A DNA stretch of 64,000 nt from Citrobacter sp. 18056 (GTDB taxonomy: Bacteria > Pseudomonadota > Gammaproteobacteria > Enterobacterales > Enterobacteriaceae). The DNA lies in the NCBI GenBank assembly GCA_902706235.1, contig CACSJR010000019.1:1-64000 (forward strand), given 5' to 3'. The notes under the pieces are model-generated. The model had not been told where the DNA came from and did no database searches. It saw only the letters and a list, made by a program, of their open reading frames with translations. This document shows, piece after piece, positions 10,558 to 24,055 of the stretch. A program made the translations under genes and the position numbers. How positions within the stretch are numbered: the first letter of the stretch is position 1; every line of letters begins with the position of its first letter.

Positions 10558-11562
10558 TTAAAGAAGAGACTGGGTTTCGGCATAGCCAAAACGAATGTTC
10601 GCGCACTGCACAGCCTGAGCCGCCGCGCCTTTCAGCAGGTTATCTTCTGCGGCGACCACAATCAGGTGCTCGCCCTGAACGGCAAAACCGATATCACAGA
10701 ATGGCAGGCCAACCACATTTTTCAGTGCCGGCACGCCGTTGTCATACAGGCGCACCAGTGGTTTGCTGGCATATGCCTGATTAAAGACATCAGCCACCTG
10801 TTCGCGGGTCACACCCGGTTTCAGACGACAGGTAATGGTTTCCAGAATACCGCGTTTAAAGTTACCCAGATGCGGAGTGAAAATCACTTCTGCGCCCAGG
10901 TGAGTGGTGATTTCCGGATGATGGCGGTGGTTGAACACGCCATAAGGCTGCAGGCTAACTTCACAGAAACTATTGGCAATCGCCGCCTTGCGCCCGGCAC
11001 CGCTGACGCCACTGGTGGCGTTGATCACCGGCCATTGGGAAAGATCTAACAGCCCGGCGTCGATCAACGGTTTGAGCGACAGCTGTGCCGCGGTCGGGTA
11101 GCAACCCGGCACAGCAATCAGATTCGCTTCTTTAATTTTGTCACCGCTCCACTCCGCCAGGCCATACACCGCCTGCGCCAGCAACTCAGGGTGCTGGTGA
11201 GTGAAACCGTAATATTTCTGATAAAAATCAGCATCGTTAACGCGGAATGCGCCGGAAAGATCGAACACCACGCAGCCTGCGTCGAGGAACTGCGGCGCCA
11301 GATCTTGGCTCACTTCATGCGCTGTCGCGAGGAAAACCACGTCCACACCCGCGGAAAATTCGCGAATATCGGACATCGGCTGCAGTGGCAAATCGACAAT
11401 GCCTTTCAGCTGCGGATGCAGATCAGAAATTAACTTTCCGGCATCATTGCTTTGCGCTGAGACCGTCAAAGCGGTTATGTTCATGTGCGGATGACGATTT
11501 ACGTAACTCACCAGCTCAGCGCCTGCATAACCGCTTGCGCCTACAATCAGCGTATTCAACAT
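10558..11562 (-). CDS. argC: N-acetyl-gamma-glutamyl-phosphate reductase
   Basis: NADPH-dependent reduction of N-acetylglutamyl phosphate to the semialdehyde, third step of arginine synthesis. 334 residues, the E. coli length. The N-terminal GASGYAGAE nucleotide-binding loop and the catalytic cysteine in AVPGCYPTA (about 154) are visible. First gene of argCBH, read from the shared ARG-box region with argE. Confidence 0.97.
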   Translation of the reverse strand: MLNTLIVGASGYAGAELVSYVNRHPHMNITALTVSAQSNDAGKLISDLHPQLKGIVDLPLQPMSDIREFSAGVDVVFLATAHEVSQDLAPQFLDAGCVVFDLSGAFRVNDADFYQKYYGFTHQHPELLAQAVYGLAEWSGDKIKEANLIAVPGCYPTAAQLSLKPLIDAGLLDLSQWPVINATSGVSGAGRKAAIANSFCEVSLQPYGVFNHRHHPEITTHLGAEVIFTPHLGNFKRGILETITCRLKPGVTREQVADVFNQAYASKPLVRLYDNGVPALKNVVGLPFCDIGFAVQGEHLIVVAAEDNLLKGAAAQAVQCANIRFGYAETQSLL

Positions 11563-11585
11563 CGGGTTCCTTTATGCTCAACGAT

Positions 11586-11624
11586 AGTGTATTTTTATTC
11601 ACTAATACTGCATGAATATTGATA
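11586..11624. promoter_or_regulatory. Two ARG boxes (ArgR operator) between argC and argE
   Basis: Two 18-bp boxes separated by 3 bp: 11586-11603 with TGTAT-tttt-ATTCA, and 11607-11624 with TGCAT-gaat-ATTGA, against the consensus TGAAT-N4-ATTCA. The 3-bp gap is the known geometry for one ArgR hexamer. They overlap the face-to-face promoters of argE and argCBH, so arginine should repress both. Confidence 0.85.
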
Positions 11625-11650
11625 CTATCATGACCTGAGGTGTGTCAACA

Positions 11651-12802
11651 ATGAAAAACAATTTACCGCCATTTATCGAGATTTACCGCGCATTGATCGC
11701 CACACCGTCCATCAGCGCCACCGAAGAATCCCTTGATCAAAGCAATGAAGGTTTAATCAATCTGCTGGCAGACTGGTTCTCCACGCTCGGCTTTAAAGTC
11801 GCCATTGAGCCAGTGCCTGGCACGCGCCATAAATTCAACCTGCTGGCCAGCATCGGAGAGGGTGCGGGCGGGCTACTTTTAACCGGTCACACGGACACCG
11901 TTCCGTTCGACGATGGTCGCTGGACGCGTGATCCTTTCACCCTGACCGAGCACGACAACAAGCTGTATGGCCTTGGCACCGCTGACATGAAGGGCTTCTT
12001 CGCCTTTATTCTCGATGCCCTGCGTGATGTCGACGTTACTCAGCTGAAAAAACCGCTGTATATCCTGGCCACCGCCGATGAAGAAACCAGTATGGCGGGC
12101 GCGCGTTATTTTTCCGAATCGACCGCGCTGCGTCCGGACTGCGCCATTATTGGCGAACCCACCTCGTTGCAACCGGTGCGTGCTCACAAAGGCCATATTT
12201 CCAACGCCATTCGTGTGCTTGGGCAATCGGGGCACTCCAGCGATCCGGATCGTGGTGTGAATGCTATCGAGCTGATGCACGATGCGATTGGACGAATTAT
12301 GCAATTGCGCGATTCACTGAAAGAGCGTTATCACTACGACGCTTTCGCTGTGCCTTACCCAACGCTCAATCTCGGCGCCATTCACGGCGGTGATGCTTCC
12401 AACCGCATTTGTGCCTGCTGCGAGCTACACATGGATATCCGTCCGCTGCCGGGCATGACGCTGGACGATCTTAATGGGCTGCTCACCGAAGCGCTGGCAC
12501 CGGTCAGTGAAAAATGGCCAGGCCGCCTGACGGTGTCCGATTTACATCCACCAATCCCGGGCTACGCCTGCCCGCCAGATCATCAGCTGGTGCAGGTGGT
12601 GGAAAAACTGCTCGGCACCAAAACCGAAGTGGTGAACTACTGTACCGAAGCGCCGTATATTCAGACCCTGTGTCCGACGCTGGTACTCGGCCCAGGTTCG
12701 ATAAACCAGGCGCATCAGCCAGATGAATACCTCGAAACGCGCTTTATCAAACCGACTCGCGAGTTGATTACCCAGGTCGTCCATCACTTTTGCTGGCATT
12801 AA
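11651..12802 (+). CDS. argE: Acetylornithine deacetylase
   Basis: Removes the acetyl group from N2-acetylornithine to give ornithine; metal-dependent M20-family enzyme. 383 residues. Metal and catalytic motifs: [11 protein letters not shown] (His and catalytic Asp), GTADMKG (bridging Asp), ADEETSMAG (catalytic Glu), and HQPDE near the C-terminus. A GTG three codons upstream (11642) is open, but ATG 11651 gives the E. coli MKN start and suits the TGAGG ribosome site. Confidence 0.96.
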   Translation: MKNNLPPFIEIYRALIATPSISATEESLDQSNEGLINLLADWFSTLGFKVAIEPVPGTRHKFNLLASIGEGAGGLLLTGHTDTVPFDDGRWTRDPFTLTEHDNKLYGLGTADMKGFFAFILDALRDVDVTQLKKPLYILATADEETSMAGARYFSESTALRPDCAIIGEPTSLQPVRAHKGHISNAIRVLGQSGHSSDPDRGVNAIELMHDAIGRIMQLRDSLKERYHYDAFAVPYPTLNLGAIHGGDASNRICACCELHMDIRPLPGMTLDDLNGLLTEALAPVSEKWPGRLTVSDLHPPIPGYACPPDHQLVQVVEKLLGTKTEVVNYCTEAPYIQTLCPTLVLGPGSINQAHQPDEYLETRFIKPTRELITQVVHHFCWH

Positions 12803-12809
12803 TTCTGCC

Positions 12810-12836
12810 ATCACCCTCTCTGCCTGAGAGGGTGAT
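12810..12836 (+). terminator. Hairpin after argE
   Basis: ATCACCCTCT-ctgcc-TGAGAGGGTGAT forms a strong stem 8 bp past the argE stop, without a clear T run. Confidence 0.5.
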
Positions 12837-13086
12837 CCTCCTCACATTTCCATAAGTAGCGCTTATCTCACTGCCGCTGAGTTAAATTTGGCAAATTTCC
12901 GCCATTTCTTCGTTTGCTGAAGCGATTTCGCAACAATTGACGTAGGGGTTTTTACGTGGCTTTATAAAGTGAAGACGAGAAAATACCGAATACCATGTCC
13001 GAACGATTTTGTATCGCCGTCAGCGGTCTCATTACGGTTGTGCGAAATCCAGGGACATACATAAATGAGATGGGGTGTCTGGGGTA

Positions 13087-15738
13087 ATGAACGAACAATA
13101 TTCCGCTTTGCGTAGTAATGTCAGTATGCTCGGTAAGGTGCTAGGGGAAACCATCAAGGATGCCCTTGGCGAGAACATTCTTGATCGCGTTGAAACCATT
13201 CGTAAGCTGTCAAAATCCTCCCGTGCAGGCAATGAAGCCAACCGCCAGGAGCTGCTTACCACGTTACAAAACCTGTCTAACGACGAACTGCTGCCGGTCG
13301 CCCGTGCATTCAGTCAGTTTCTGAATCTGGCGAATACCGCCGAGCAACATCACAGCATTTCGCCAAAAGGTGAAGCGGCCAGCAACCCGGAAGTGATTGC
13401 CCGCACCCTGCGTAAACTTAAAGATCAGCCCAACCTGAACGAAGCGATCATCAAAAAAGCGGTAGAAAACCTGTCGCTGGAACTGGTGCTGACCGCGCAT
13501 CCGACGGAAATCACCCGCCGGACGCTGATCCACAAAATGGGGGAAATAAACAGCTGCCTCAAACAGCTGGATAACAAAGATATCGCCGACTATGAACGTC
13601 ACCAGCTGATGCGCCGTCTGCGCCAGCTGATTGCCCAGTCCTGGCATACCGATGAAATCCGTAAGCATCGCCCCAGCCCGGTGGATGAAGCAAAATGGGG
13701 CTTTGCGGTGGTCGAAAACAGCCTGTGGGAAGGCGTGCCGAACTACCTGCGCGAGCTGAATGAACAGCTGGAAGAGAATCTTGGCTATCAACTGCCGGTC
13801 GATTTCGTGCCAGTGCGCTTCACCTCATGGATGGGTGGCGACCGCGACGGCAACCCGAACGTCACGTCCGATATCACCCGCAATGTCCTGCTGCTGGGCC
13901 GCTGGAAAGCCACTGATCTGTTCCTGAAAGACGTCCAGCTGTTGATCTCCGAGCTGTCGATGGTGGAATGCACCGACGAACTGCGCGAATACGTCGGTGA
14001 AGCGGGTGCTGCCGAACCTTATCGTTACCTGCTGAAAACCCTGCGCAGCCAGCTGATGGCGACCCAGGCCTGGCTCGAAGCGCGCCTGAAAGGCGAAAAA
14101 CTGCCGAAACCGGCAGGCCTGCTGACGCAAAATGAACAGCTCTGGGAACCGCTGTACGCTTGCTATAAATCTCTGCAAGCCTGCGGGATGGGCATTATCG
14201 CTAATGGCGAACTGCTCGATACTCTGCGCCGCGTGAAATGCTTTGGCGTGCCGCTGGTGCGTATCGACGTGCGTCAGGAAAGCACTCGTCACACCGAAGC
14301 CCTGGGCGAACTGACCCGCTATCTCGGCATTGGCGATTACGAAAACTGGTCTGAAGCCGACAAGCAGGCGTTCCTGATCCGTGAACTGAATTCCAAACGC
14401 CCGCTGCTGCCGCGCCAGTGGCAGCCGAGCGAAGAAACGCGCGAAGTACTCGATACCTGTAAAGTGATTGCCGAAGCGCCGCAAGGCTCCGTTGCCGCCT
14501 ACGTTATCTCAATGGCGAAAACGCCGTCCGACGTGCTGGCCGTGCATTTGCTGCTGAAAGAAGCCGGGATCGGCTTTGCGCTACCGGTTGCGCCGTTGTT
14601 TGAAACCCTCGATGACCTCAACAATGCTAACGATGTCATGACCCAGTTGCTGAATATCGACTGGTATCGCGGCTTCATCCAGGGCAAGCAGATGGTGATG
14701 ATTGGCTATTCCGACTCCGCCAAAGACGCGGGCGTGATGGCTGCGTCCTGGGCGCAATATCAGGCGCAGGACGCGCTGATCAAAACCTGCGAAAAAGCAG
14801 GCATTGAGCTGACCCTGTTCCACGGTCGCGGCGGTTCTATTGGTCGCGGCGGCGCACCCGCCCATGCAGCGCTGCTCTCTCAACCGCCGGGCAGCCTGAA
14901 AGGCGGCCTGCGCGTTACCGAGCAGGGTGAGATGATCCGCTTCAAGTACGGCCTGCCGGAAGTCACCATCAGCAGCCTGTCGCTGTACACCAGCGCAATT
15001 CTCGAAGCGAACCTGCTGCCGCCACCGGAGCCAAAACCGGAATGGCGTCACATCATGGCCGAACTGTCGGATATCTCCTGTGACATGTATCGCGGCTACG
15101 TGCGTGAAAATAAAGATTTCGTGCCGTACTTCCGCTCTGCCACACCGGAACAGGAACTCGGCAAACTGCCGCTGGGTTCGCGTCCGGCAAAACGTCGTCC
15201 GACCGGCGGCGTAGAATCTCTGCGAGCCATTCCGTGGATTTTCGCATGGACGCAAAACCGCCTGATGCTGCCGGCCTGGCTGGGTGCCGGTGCGGCGCTG
15301 CAAAAAGTGGTCGAAGACGGCAAACAGAGCGAACTGGAAACCATGTGTCGCGACTGGCCGTTCTTCTCAACGCGTCTGGGGATGCTGGAAATGGTCTTCG
15401 CCAAAGCCGACCTGTGGCTGGCGGAGTATTACGACCAGCGCCTGGTGAAGAAAGAACTGTGGCCACTGGGTGGCGAGCTGCGTCAGTTGCTGGAAGCGGA
15501 CATCAAAGTGGTGCTGGATATCGCCAACGATTCGCATCTGATGGCTGACCTGCCGTGGATTGCCGAGTCTATCCAGCTGCGTAATATCTATACCGACCCG
15601 CTGAACGTGCTACAGGCCGAACTGCTGCACCGTTCACGTCTGGCCGAAGAAGAAGGCAAAGAACCGGATCCGCGCGTCGAGCAGGCGCTGATGGTCACCA
15701 TCGCCGGGGTTGCGGCGGGTATGCGTAATACCGGCTAA
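13087..15738 (+). CDS. ppc: Phosphoenolpyruvate carboxylase
   Basis: Anaplerotic enzyme: PEP plus bicarbonate to oxaloacetate. 883 residues, as in E. coli. The catalytic histidine in [13 protein letters not shown] (about 138), the second signature [13 protein letters not shown], and the glycine-rich mobile loop [14 protein letters not shown] are all intact; the C-terminus ends in MRNTG, typical of the aspartate-inhibited family. ATG 13087 sits 8 bases after a GGGG run; a GTG four codons upstream is ignored. In E. coli eptC follows; here fsaB does. Confidence 0.97.
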   Translation: MNEQYSALRSNVSMLGKVLGETIKDALGENILDRVETIRKLSKSSRAGNEANRQELLTTLQNLSNDELLPVARAFSQFLNLANTAEQHHSISPKGEAASNPEVIARTLRKLKDQPNLNEAIIKKAVENLSLELVLTAHPTEITRRTLIHKMGEINSCLKQLDNKDIADYERHQLMRRLRQLIAQSWHTDEIRKHRPSPVDEAKWGFAVVENSLWEGVPNYLRELNEQLEENLGYQLPVDFVPVRFTSWMGGDRDGNPNVTSDITRNVLLLGRWKATDLFLKDVQLLISELSMVECTDELREYVGEAGAAEPYRYLLKTLRSQLMATQAWLEARLKGEKLPKPAGLLTQNEQLWEPLYACYKSLQACGMGIIANGELLDTLRRVKCFGVPLVRIDVRQESTRHTEALGELTRYLGIGDYENWSEADKQAFLIRELNSKRPLLPRQWQPSEETREVLDTCKVIAEAPQGSVAAYVISMAKTPSDVLAVHLLLKEAGIGFALPVAPLFETLDDLNNANDVMTQLLNIDWYRGFIQGKQMVMIGYSDSAKDAGVMAASWAQYQAQDALIKTCEKAGIELTLFHGRGGSIGRGGAPAHAALLSQPPGSLKGGLRVTEQGEMIRFKYGLPEVTISSLSLYTSAILEANLLPPPEPKPEWRHIMAELSDISCDMYRGYVRENKDFVPYFRSATPEQELGKLPLGSRPAKRRPTGGVESLRAIPWIFAWTQNRLMLPAWLGAGAALQKVVEDGKQSELETMCRDWPFFSTRLGMLEMVFAKADLWLAEYYDQRLVKKELWPLGGELRQLLEADIKVVLDIANDSHLMADLPWIAESIQLRNIYTDPLNVLQAELLHRSRLAEEEGKEPDPRVEQALMVTIAGVAAGMRNTG

Positions 15739-15768
15739 CAGCTCCACGCGATACGTTATAAATGCAAA

Positions 15769-15800
15769 ACAGGCATCGCACAGCGATGCCTGTTTTTTTT
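15769..15800 (+). terminator. ppc terminator
   Basis: ACAGGCATCGC-aca-GCGATGCCTGT followed by eight T, a textbook intrinsic terminator 30 bp after ppc. Confidence 0.92.
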
Positions 15801-15902
15801 GGCTCAGGAAACAGCTTGCTGGATTTTTGTAATATCAGTGTAAAAACACATACTGCTCAATAGCCTGCACAACCTCCGAATCAGAAAGGACTAGTCTCAT
15901 TT

Positions 15903-15918
15903 TGTGATGTGCATCACA
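15903..15918 (+). promoter_or_regulatory. Perfect CRP site upstream of fsaB
   Basis: TGTGATGTGCATCACA is an exact TGTGA-N6-TCACA palindrome in the 351 bp between ppc and fsaB. It lies 180 bp before the fsaB start. A weak -10 (TATGTC at 15959-15964) would place it near -61, a class I position. The rest of the gap to 16089 shows only a purine-rich ribosome site (GTAAGAGGAAA). Confidence 0.75.
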
Positions 15919-16089
15919 CATCAAAATGTGCATTACATTTGTCCAGTTTTTGGCAGATATGTCACGTGGTGGAGAGAGGCCAATCTCCCGTATTCTGTCA
16001 CCAGAAAATCATTCCGGCTCTCTCCTCGGCGATGTTCATTTTAGGGCACGACGGAGAAGAGATTACTGTTCAGTAAGAGGAAAAAGACT

Positions 16090-16752
16090 GTGGAATTATA
16101 TCTTGATACCGCCAACGTGGCGGAAGTAGAACGTCTGGCGCGTATCTTCCCCCTGGCTGGGGTGACAACCAACCCAAGCATTGTTGCAGCAGGAAAAGAA
16201 ACGCTCTGGGAAGTCCTCCCTCGCCTGCAAAAAGCCCTTGGCGAAGAAGGCACGCTGTTTGCACAGACCATGAGCCGCGATGCTCAGGGTATGGTGGAAG
16301 AAGCCAGACGTCTTCACGATGCTATACCGGGTATTGTGGTGAAAATCCCGGTAACAGCAGAAGGCTTAGCCGCCATCAAGCAACTGAAGAAAGAAGGAAT
16401 AACCACCCTCGGGACTGCCGTATACAGTGCATCTCAGGGGCTGCTGGCAGCACTCGCAGGTGCGAAATACGTCGCCCCTTACGTAAATCGCATTGATGCT
16501 CAGGGCGGGGACGGTATTCGGACGGTGCAGGAGTTGCAAACCCTGCTCAAACTTCATGCACCTGACGCGATGATCCTGGCTGCAAGTTTTAAAACCCCGC
16601 GCCAGGCACTGGACTGCCTACTGGCAGGATGTGAAGCCATCACTCTGCCGTTAGATGTCGCACAGCAGATGCTTAACACGCCTGCGGTGGAATCTGCGAT
16701 AGAGAAATTTGAGCAGGACTGGAACAGCGCATTTGGTCAACTGACCCTGTAA
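16090..16752 (+). CDS. fsaB: Fructose-6-phosphate aldolase 2 (transaldolase-like)
   Basis: Class I aldolase of the small transaldolase family, cleaving fructose 6-phosphate to dihydroxyacetone and glyceraldehyde 3-phosphate in vitro; its natural role is unclear. 220 residues with the [11 protein letters not shown] start, GVTTNPSI, the Schiff-base lysine in VVKIPVT (about 85), [10 protein letters not shown] and ASFKTPRQ. The start is GTG at 16090 after a good AGAGGAAA site. In E. coli it sits with gldA and ptsA/frw; here it stands alone between ppc and katG. FsaB rather than FsaA by its C-terminal half. Confidence 0.93.
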   Translation: MELYLDTANVAEVERLARIFPLAGVTTNPSIVAAGKETLWEVLPRLQKALGEEGTLFAQTMSRDAQGMVEEARRLHDAIPGIVVKIPVTAEGLAAIKQLKKEGITTLGTAVYSASQGLLAALAGAKYVAPYVNRIDAQGGDGIRTVQELQTLLKLHAPDAMILAASFKTPRQALDCLLAGCEAITLPLDVAQQMLNTPAVESAIEKFEQDWNSAFGQLTL

Positions 16753-16833
16753 CCGCACCCTTCATACTCCCGGCGCCTGCCGGGAGTATTCAATAACCGC
16801 CCAGTTTCATTCTGATGCTGTCACACGAAGACC

Positions 16834-19035
<2,202 letters not shown>

Positions 19036-19096
19036 TTAATACCAGGATATACAGCTCTGCAGATAAGTTATAGATGAAAAAATCTACAGATTTGAT

Positions 19097-19137
19097 AGTT
19101 ATTTCCTTATGGCTATGAACAAGCTAACAAAAGCTAT
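19097..19137. promoter_or_regulatory. Possible OxyR site upstream of katG
   Basis: Between katG and the divergent regulator gene, ATAG and CTAT tetranucleotides (TGATAGTTAT, TGGCTATG, AAGCTATT) recur at about ten-base spacing, similar to OxyR operators. Match is loose; the position about 85-120 bp before katG fits. Confidence 0.4.
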
Positions 19138-19186
19138 TAGTGGAAACGTTGATGTATCCGTAAACTTTCAGTAATAGACATAGATT

Positions 19187-20095
19187 ATGCATGGAAAAGC
19201 ATCTCATGATCTTTCAGCGTTTCTTCGTGAATCAATCGGGAGTGTTAACTTTATGGAACAGAAGGATATCCGCATTACCCGAATCATGGCGTCATTGATT
19301 GAATCAATGGATGTTCCCGGCACCTGCTATTTCGCGTCGGAACGCGGAACCCTGCCACCGCTGGCGTTTAAGGTCGATTCCCCCCGCCTGGAGATAGTCC
19401 TGAGCGGTGAAATCGGCGACGGCCCGTTTAACCTGCGTCAACACGACATGCTGTTTGTACCTGCGGGGAGCTGGAATTGTCCGCAGTGGACAACGCCTGC
19501 CACCACTCTCAGTATTCTGTTTGGTAAACAACAGCTAGGCTTTAGCGTCCAGCACTGGGATGGCCAGCAGTTAGTAAACGTGGCGAAGCAGCACGTCGCC
19601 CGCCGAGGCCCGCGCGTAGGCTCGTTTTTGCTACAGGCGCTGAATGAAATTCAGATGCAGCCTCAGGAGACGCACACGGCAAAACTGATCGTGTTTAGCC
19701 TGCTGAGTCACTGTGCGGATTTGCTGGGTAGTCATATTCAGACGGCCTCCCGCAGTGGCGCGCTGTTCGAAGCGATCCGCAGCCACATCGACACCCATTA
19801 TGCCGAACCGTTAAGCCGGGAATCCGTGGCCCACGCGTTTTATATTTCGCCCAACTATCTGTCGCATCTGTTCAATAAAAGCGGCACGCTGGGCTTTAAC
19901 GAATACCTGAACTATACCCGGCTGGAAAAAGCCAAAACGCTACTCAAAAACTATGACCTGAAAGTGAAAGAAGTGGCGCACGTTTGCGGTTTTACTGACA
20001 GCAACTATTTTTGTCGCCTGTTTCGTAAGAATACCGAACGCTCCCCGTCGGAGTACCGTCGGCAATATCACAGCCAGTTGCTTATGAAAGAGTGA
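19187..20095 (+). CDS. AraC-family transcriptional regulator, target unknown
   Basis: About 302 residues from ATG 19187, or 280 from ATG 19253 (MEQKDIRI); I cannot decide between them. The N-terminal half is cupin-like (FKVDSPRLEIVLSG, FNLRQHDMLFVPAGSWN), the usual place for a small effector. The C-terminal 100 residues hold two AraC helix-turn-helices: LSRESVAHAFYISPNYLSHLFNK and VKEVAHVCGFTDSNYFCRLFRK, ending SPSEYRRQY. It is not the E. coli YijO protein. It is divergent from katG and abuts a glycyl-radical enzyme relic, which it may once have controlled. Its last 14 bp overlap that relic. Confidence 0.85.
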   Translation: MHGKASHDLSAFLRESIGSVNFMEQKDIRITRIMASLIESMDVPGTCYFASERGTLPPLAFKVDSPRLEIVLSGEIGDGPFNLRQHDMLFVPAGSWNCPQWTTPATTLSILFGKQQLGFSVQHWDGQQLVNVAKQHVARRGPRVGSFLLQALNEIQMQPQETHTAKLIVFSLLSHCADLLGSHIQTASRSGALFEAIRSHIDTHYAEPLSRESVAHAFYISPNYLSHLFNKSGTLGFNEYLNYTRLEKAKTLLKNYDLKVKEVAHVCGFTDSNYFCRLFRKNTERSPSEYRRQYHSQLLMKE

Positions 20096-20471
20096 TAGGG
20101 GGGTGCTGAGGCGCGGAAAGAAGTTTTCGTACCGCGGTGGGCCCCTGCCGATCCTGACCCAGCATCGGCGACAATCCGCCATCGGCAAGTTGCTCTCCGG
20201 CGAACCGTCCATCCAGCGTGGCACCCAACGGTACATGCGCGGACACGGTGTATGAACCAGGGGGAAACAGCCCACCGCGCGGGTTGCGGTATTTTTCCAC
20301 CTCTTTGCAGTAATAACGCAGCAGATCGGCGCTGATGTTGTCCACTTCGTCGATGTCGTTACCGTATTTCTCAAAACGATTGATCAACCTGGCGCGGATT
20401 TTTATCCCGTCTTCGCTGGCGAAGTTCGCCTTCAGCACCGCCTCAACGGATGCGCCGTGCAGCGCACTTTC
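20082..20471 (-). pseudogene. Relic of a glycyl-radical enzyme (PFL/PflD-like)
   Basis: Minus-strand translation gives SALHGASVEAVLKANF, then YRNPRGGLFPPGSYTVSAHV, DGRFAGEQLADGGLSP and GQDRQGPTAV, a segment characteristic of the C-terminal third of pyruvate formate-lyase-type enzymes. Homology is cut off by an in-frame stop near 20471 and lost after GPTAV, so the catalytic Cys region upstream and the glycyl-radical RVSGY loop downstream are both absent. About 130 residues remain of an enzyme of roughly 765-800. No activating enzyme gene is nearby. E. coli has pflD in the frw cluster close to katG, so this may be what is left of such a cluster. Confidence 0.8.
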
Positions 20472-20530
20472 CGTTATTTATACCGACGACGGCGAGAAAC
20501 CAACTGGCCCTCTCACGAGGGCCGCTTTTT

Positions 20531-21424
<894 letters not shown>

Positions 21425-21462
21425 TTACCTCTTCAATCGCATGTCGTTATATGTTGTGTTAT

Positions 21463-21494
21463 GAGCATCTATACGTTTAGACGTCCAGATGTAA
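21463..21494. promoter_or_regulatory. MetJ operator of metF (four met boxes)
   Basis: Four tandem 8-mers against AGACGTCT: GAGCATCT, ATACGTTT, AGACGTCC, AGATGTAA, starting 42 bp before metF. MetJ with S-adenosylmethionine should repress metF here. Confidence 0.85.
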
Positions 21495-21620
21495 AAATGA
21501 CGGAAAAGAGTGATGACGTCAACAGAAAAAACAGCAGAAAGCGTGAGGATTGTTCAGCGAAGATGAAAAAAAATCAGGATGGCAGGGCGTCCTCTCCCGT
21601 TGCGGGAGAGGACGTAAACA

Positions 21621-24053
21621 CTACAGCAGCTGTGCCAGACGATTAATGTCCGACTGAATGGCACCGGCGGTCACATCACGACCGGCGCCCGGACCGCGGA
21701 TAACCAGCGGGTTATCGCGATACCATCGGCTTTCGATGGCAAAGACGTTATCACACGGCAACAGCGCCGCCAGCGGGTGCTCAGGGCGCACGGCTTCAAC
21801 GCCGACACGCGCTTTACCGTTGGCATCGAAACGCGCCACGTAGCGCAGCACAAGGCCCATTTCCTGCGCGGCTTCCAGACGCTGAATCATCTGCTCGTTA
21901 AGGTCTTCACCGTTTTCAAAGAAGTGATCGATAGACCCTTCTTCGCAATGCGATGGCACCAGCGATTCGACACGCACCTGGTCAGGCTCGATGTCGTAAC
22001 CCGCTTCACGGGCGAGGATCACCAGCTTGCGCATGACATCTTTGCCGGACAAATCAACGCGCGGGTCCGGTTCAGTCAAACCTTGCTGCCACGCCTGATC
22101 CACGAGCTCGGTAAACGGCACGGTGCCGTCGAACTGCAGGAACAGCCACGACAGCGTGCCGGAGAAAATCCCGCTGATGGACAGAATAGTGTCGCCGCTG
22201 TCACGCAGATCGCGCACAGTGAAGTTCACTGGCAGGCCCGCGCCAACCGTGGCGTTATACAGCCAGTGGCGACCCGTTTTCTCGAACGCATCGTGGATCT
22301 GACGGTATTGATCGCTGCTGCTGGCCCCGGCGAGTTTATTGGCACTGATGACATGGAAGCCGTGGCTGGCGAAATCCAGATACTGCCCGGCAAGCTGGCC
22401 GCTGGCGGTGACGTCCAGTACCACTAAATCATCGTACGGGTGCGCACGCATCCACAGGAACAGCGATTCTTCATCCTGCTCCACCGCTTCATCATTAAAG
22501 AATGCGAGCGCGCGGCTGGCGTCCAGGCCTTCGTAGTTCAGCAGACTGCGACGGCTGTCGACCACGCCTGCCAGCACAAACTCAAACCCGGTACGCGCCG
22601 AAAGCGTGCTTTGCTCACGGGCAAACAGCTCCAGCCAGCGTGAACCGATGTTGCCTTTGCCGAACAGCACCAGGCCGATGCGTTTTTCCGCGCGGAACAG
22701 CGATTGATGCAGACCCTGAATCAGGCTTTCAGTCGGCCCGGTACGCAGAACCGCCACCAGGCTGATGCCTTCCTCCGACTGCCAGGTGAATTCCACCGGT
22801 TGGCCTTTCAGCTGTTGCCAGAAGCGATGGCAGTGCAGCGGGTTACGGGTCACACCCGCGCCGACCATGGCAATCAGGGCCAGATCCTGGCGTAAACGCA
22901 GCTCGCCCGGCAGGCCCGCTTCATCGAGTAGCTTCAGCGCGCTGTCCGCCACTTCGGCGGTATAGCAGAACTGCAGCAGATGACGGTCCGGATGCACCCC
23001 CACCGCCAGCGGACGCACATGCGCACGCTTGAAAATGAGGTCAATTTCTTTGTGTGCCAGCTTAAAGTCCTGGCTGGTCGGCACCTGGAATTCAATCAGG
23101 CAAACGTCATCATGGCTGGTGACGATGCGCGCCCCGGTTCCGGACGCCAGTACGCGTTCGATGCGGGTTGAGCCCTGATCCGGGGTGTAACTGCAGCGCA
23201 GTTGTAAATCGATATCGCTGCCGGAGACCGGTTGCAGCGTACGGGCGTGAAGCACCGGAGCCGCCAGTCGTGCCAGTTCACTGGCTTCGTCGAGACGCAG
23301 CAGCGGCAGCAGACACGCATCTTTCACTTTACGCGGGTCGGCGCTGTATACGCCTGCCACATCGCTCCAGATGGTGACGCGGGAAACCCCCGCCAGGGCA
23401 CCAATTTGCGTTGCCGAGTAGTCAGAGCCGTTACGGCCCAGCAGTACCGTGCCGCCTTCTGCGTCGCGGCTGATAAACCCAGTCACCACCAGGCGTTTGT
23501 TTGGATGCTGCGCCAGCAGTTGCTGAAGCAGCGGGAAAGAGAGGCCTTCATCGACCTGTGGCTGAGCGCCACGTTCGGCGCGCAGAAACGCACGCGCGTC
23601 GAGCCAGGCGGCATCCAGACCTTGTTGTTGCAAAACAGCGGCCATCAAACGCGCGGACCACACTTCACCGTGGCCCACGACTTCGGCGTAAACGACCTCG
23701 TTGATACCGCCGTCGAGGAGCGTAGCCAGACGTTCAAGATCGTGAATAAATTCAGCGATCATGCTATCGGCTACCTCGGCAGGCAGCAGCCCGGTCATCA
23801 GTTCAATCTGATAACGGCGCAGCGCCTGCTGAACCTGATGCGCAGAAAGTCTGTCGGTCTGGCTGAGTTTCAGCCAGCTGATCAGCTGGTTGGTGGTACT
23901 GCCAGCGGCGGAAACGACCATCATGTCTTCTGGCTGCGAGTGCTCAGCCATAATCCCTGCCACACGCAGGTAACATTTCACATCCGCCAGACTACTCCCA
24001 CCAAACTTATGCAGTTGACGAGCCTTCGTCCCTGCCTGCGCTGTCACACTCAT
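21621..24053 (-). CDS. metL: Bifunctional aspartokinase II / homoserine dehydrogenase II
   Basis: First and third steps of the aspartate pathway to methionine and threonine. 810 residues as in E. coli. The aspartokinase half starts with HKFGGSSLADV and holds GRNGSDYSATQIGALAG; two ACT-like units follow (about 310-450); the homoserine dehydrogenase half begins at LVLFGKGNIGSRW (NAD(P) loop) and carries VISANKLAGAS and the catalytic EPDPR-DLSGKDVMRK segment. In that segment the usual DPRDDL reads DPRVDL. The gene follows metB with a 2-bp gap and is expressed from the metB promoter. Confidence 0.97.
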   Translation of the reverse strand: MSVTAQAGTKARQLHKFGGSSLADVKCYLRVAGIMAEHSQPEDMMVVSAAGSTTNQLISWLKLSQTDRLSAHQVQQALRRYQIELMTGLLPAEVADSMIAEFIHDLERLATLLDGGINEVVYAEVVGHGEVWSARLMAAVLQQQGLDAAWLDARAFLRAERGAQPQVDEGLSFPLLQQLLAQHPNKRLVVTGFISRDAEGGTVLLGRNGSDYSATQIGALAGVSRVTIWSDVAGVYSADPRKVKDACLLPLLRLDEASELARLAAPVLHARTLQPVSGSDIDLQLRCSYTPDQGSTRIERVLASGTGARIVTSHDDVCLIEFQVPTSQDFKLAHKEIDLIFKRAHVRPLAVGVHPDRHLLQFCYTAEVADSALKLLDEAGLPGELRLRQDLALIAMVGAGVTRNPLHCHRFWQQLKGQPVEFTWQSEEGISLVAVLRTGPTESLIQGLHQSLFRAEKRIGLVLFGKGNIGSRWLELFAREQSTLSARTGFEFVLAGVVDSRRSLLNYEGLDASRALAFFNDEAVEQDEESLFLWMRAHPYDDLVVLDVTASGQLAGQYLDFASHGFHVISANKLAGASSSDQYRQIHDAFEKTGRHWLYNATVGAGLPVNFTVRDLRDSGDTILSISGIFSGTLSWLFLQFDGTVPFTELVDQAWQQGLTEPDPRVDLSGKDVMRKLVILAREAGYDIEPDQVRVESLVPSHCEEGSIDHFFENGEDLNEQMIQRLEAAQEMGLVLRYVARFDANGKARVGVEAVRPEHPLAALLPCDNVFAIESRWYRDNPLVIRGPGAGRDVTAGAIQSDINRLAQLL

Positions 24054-24055
24054 GT

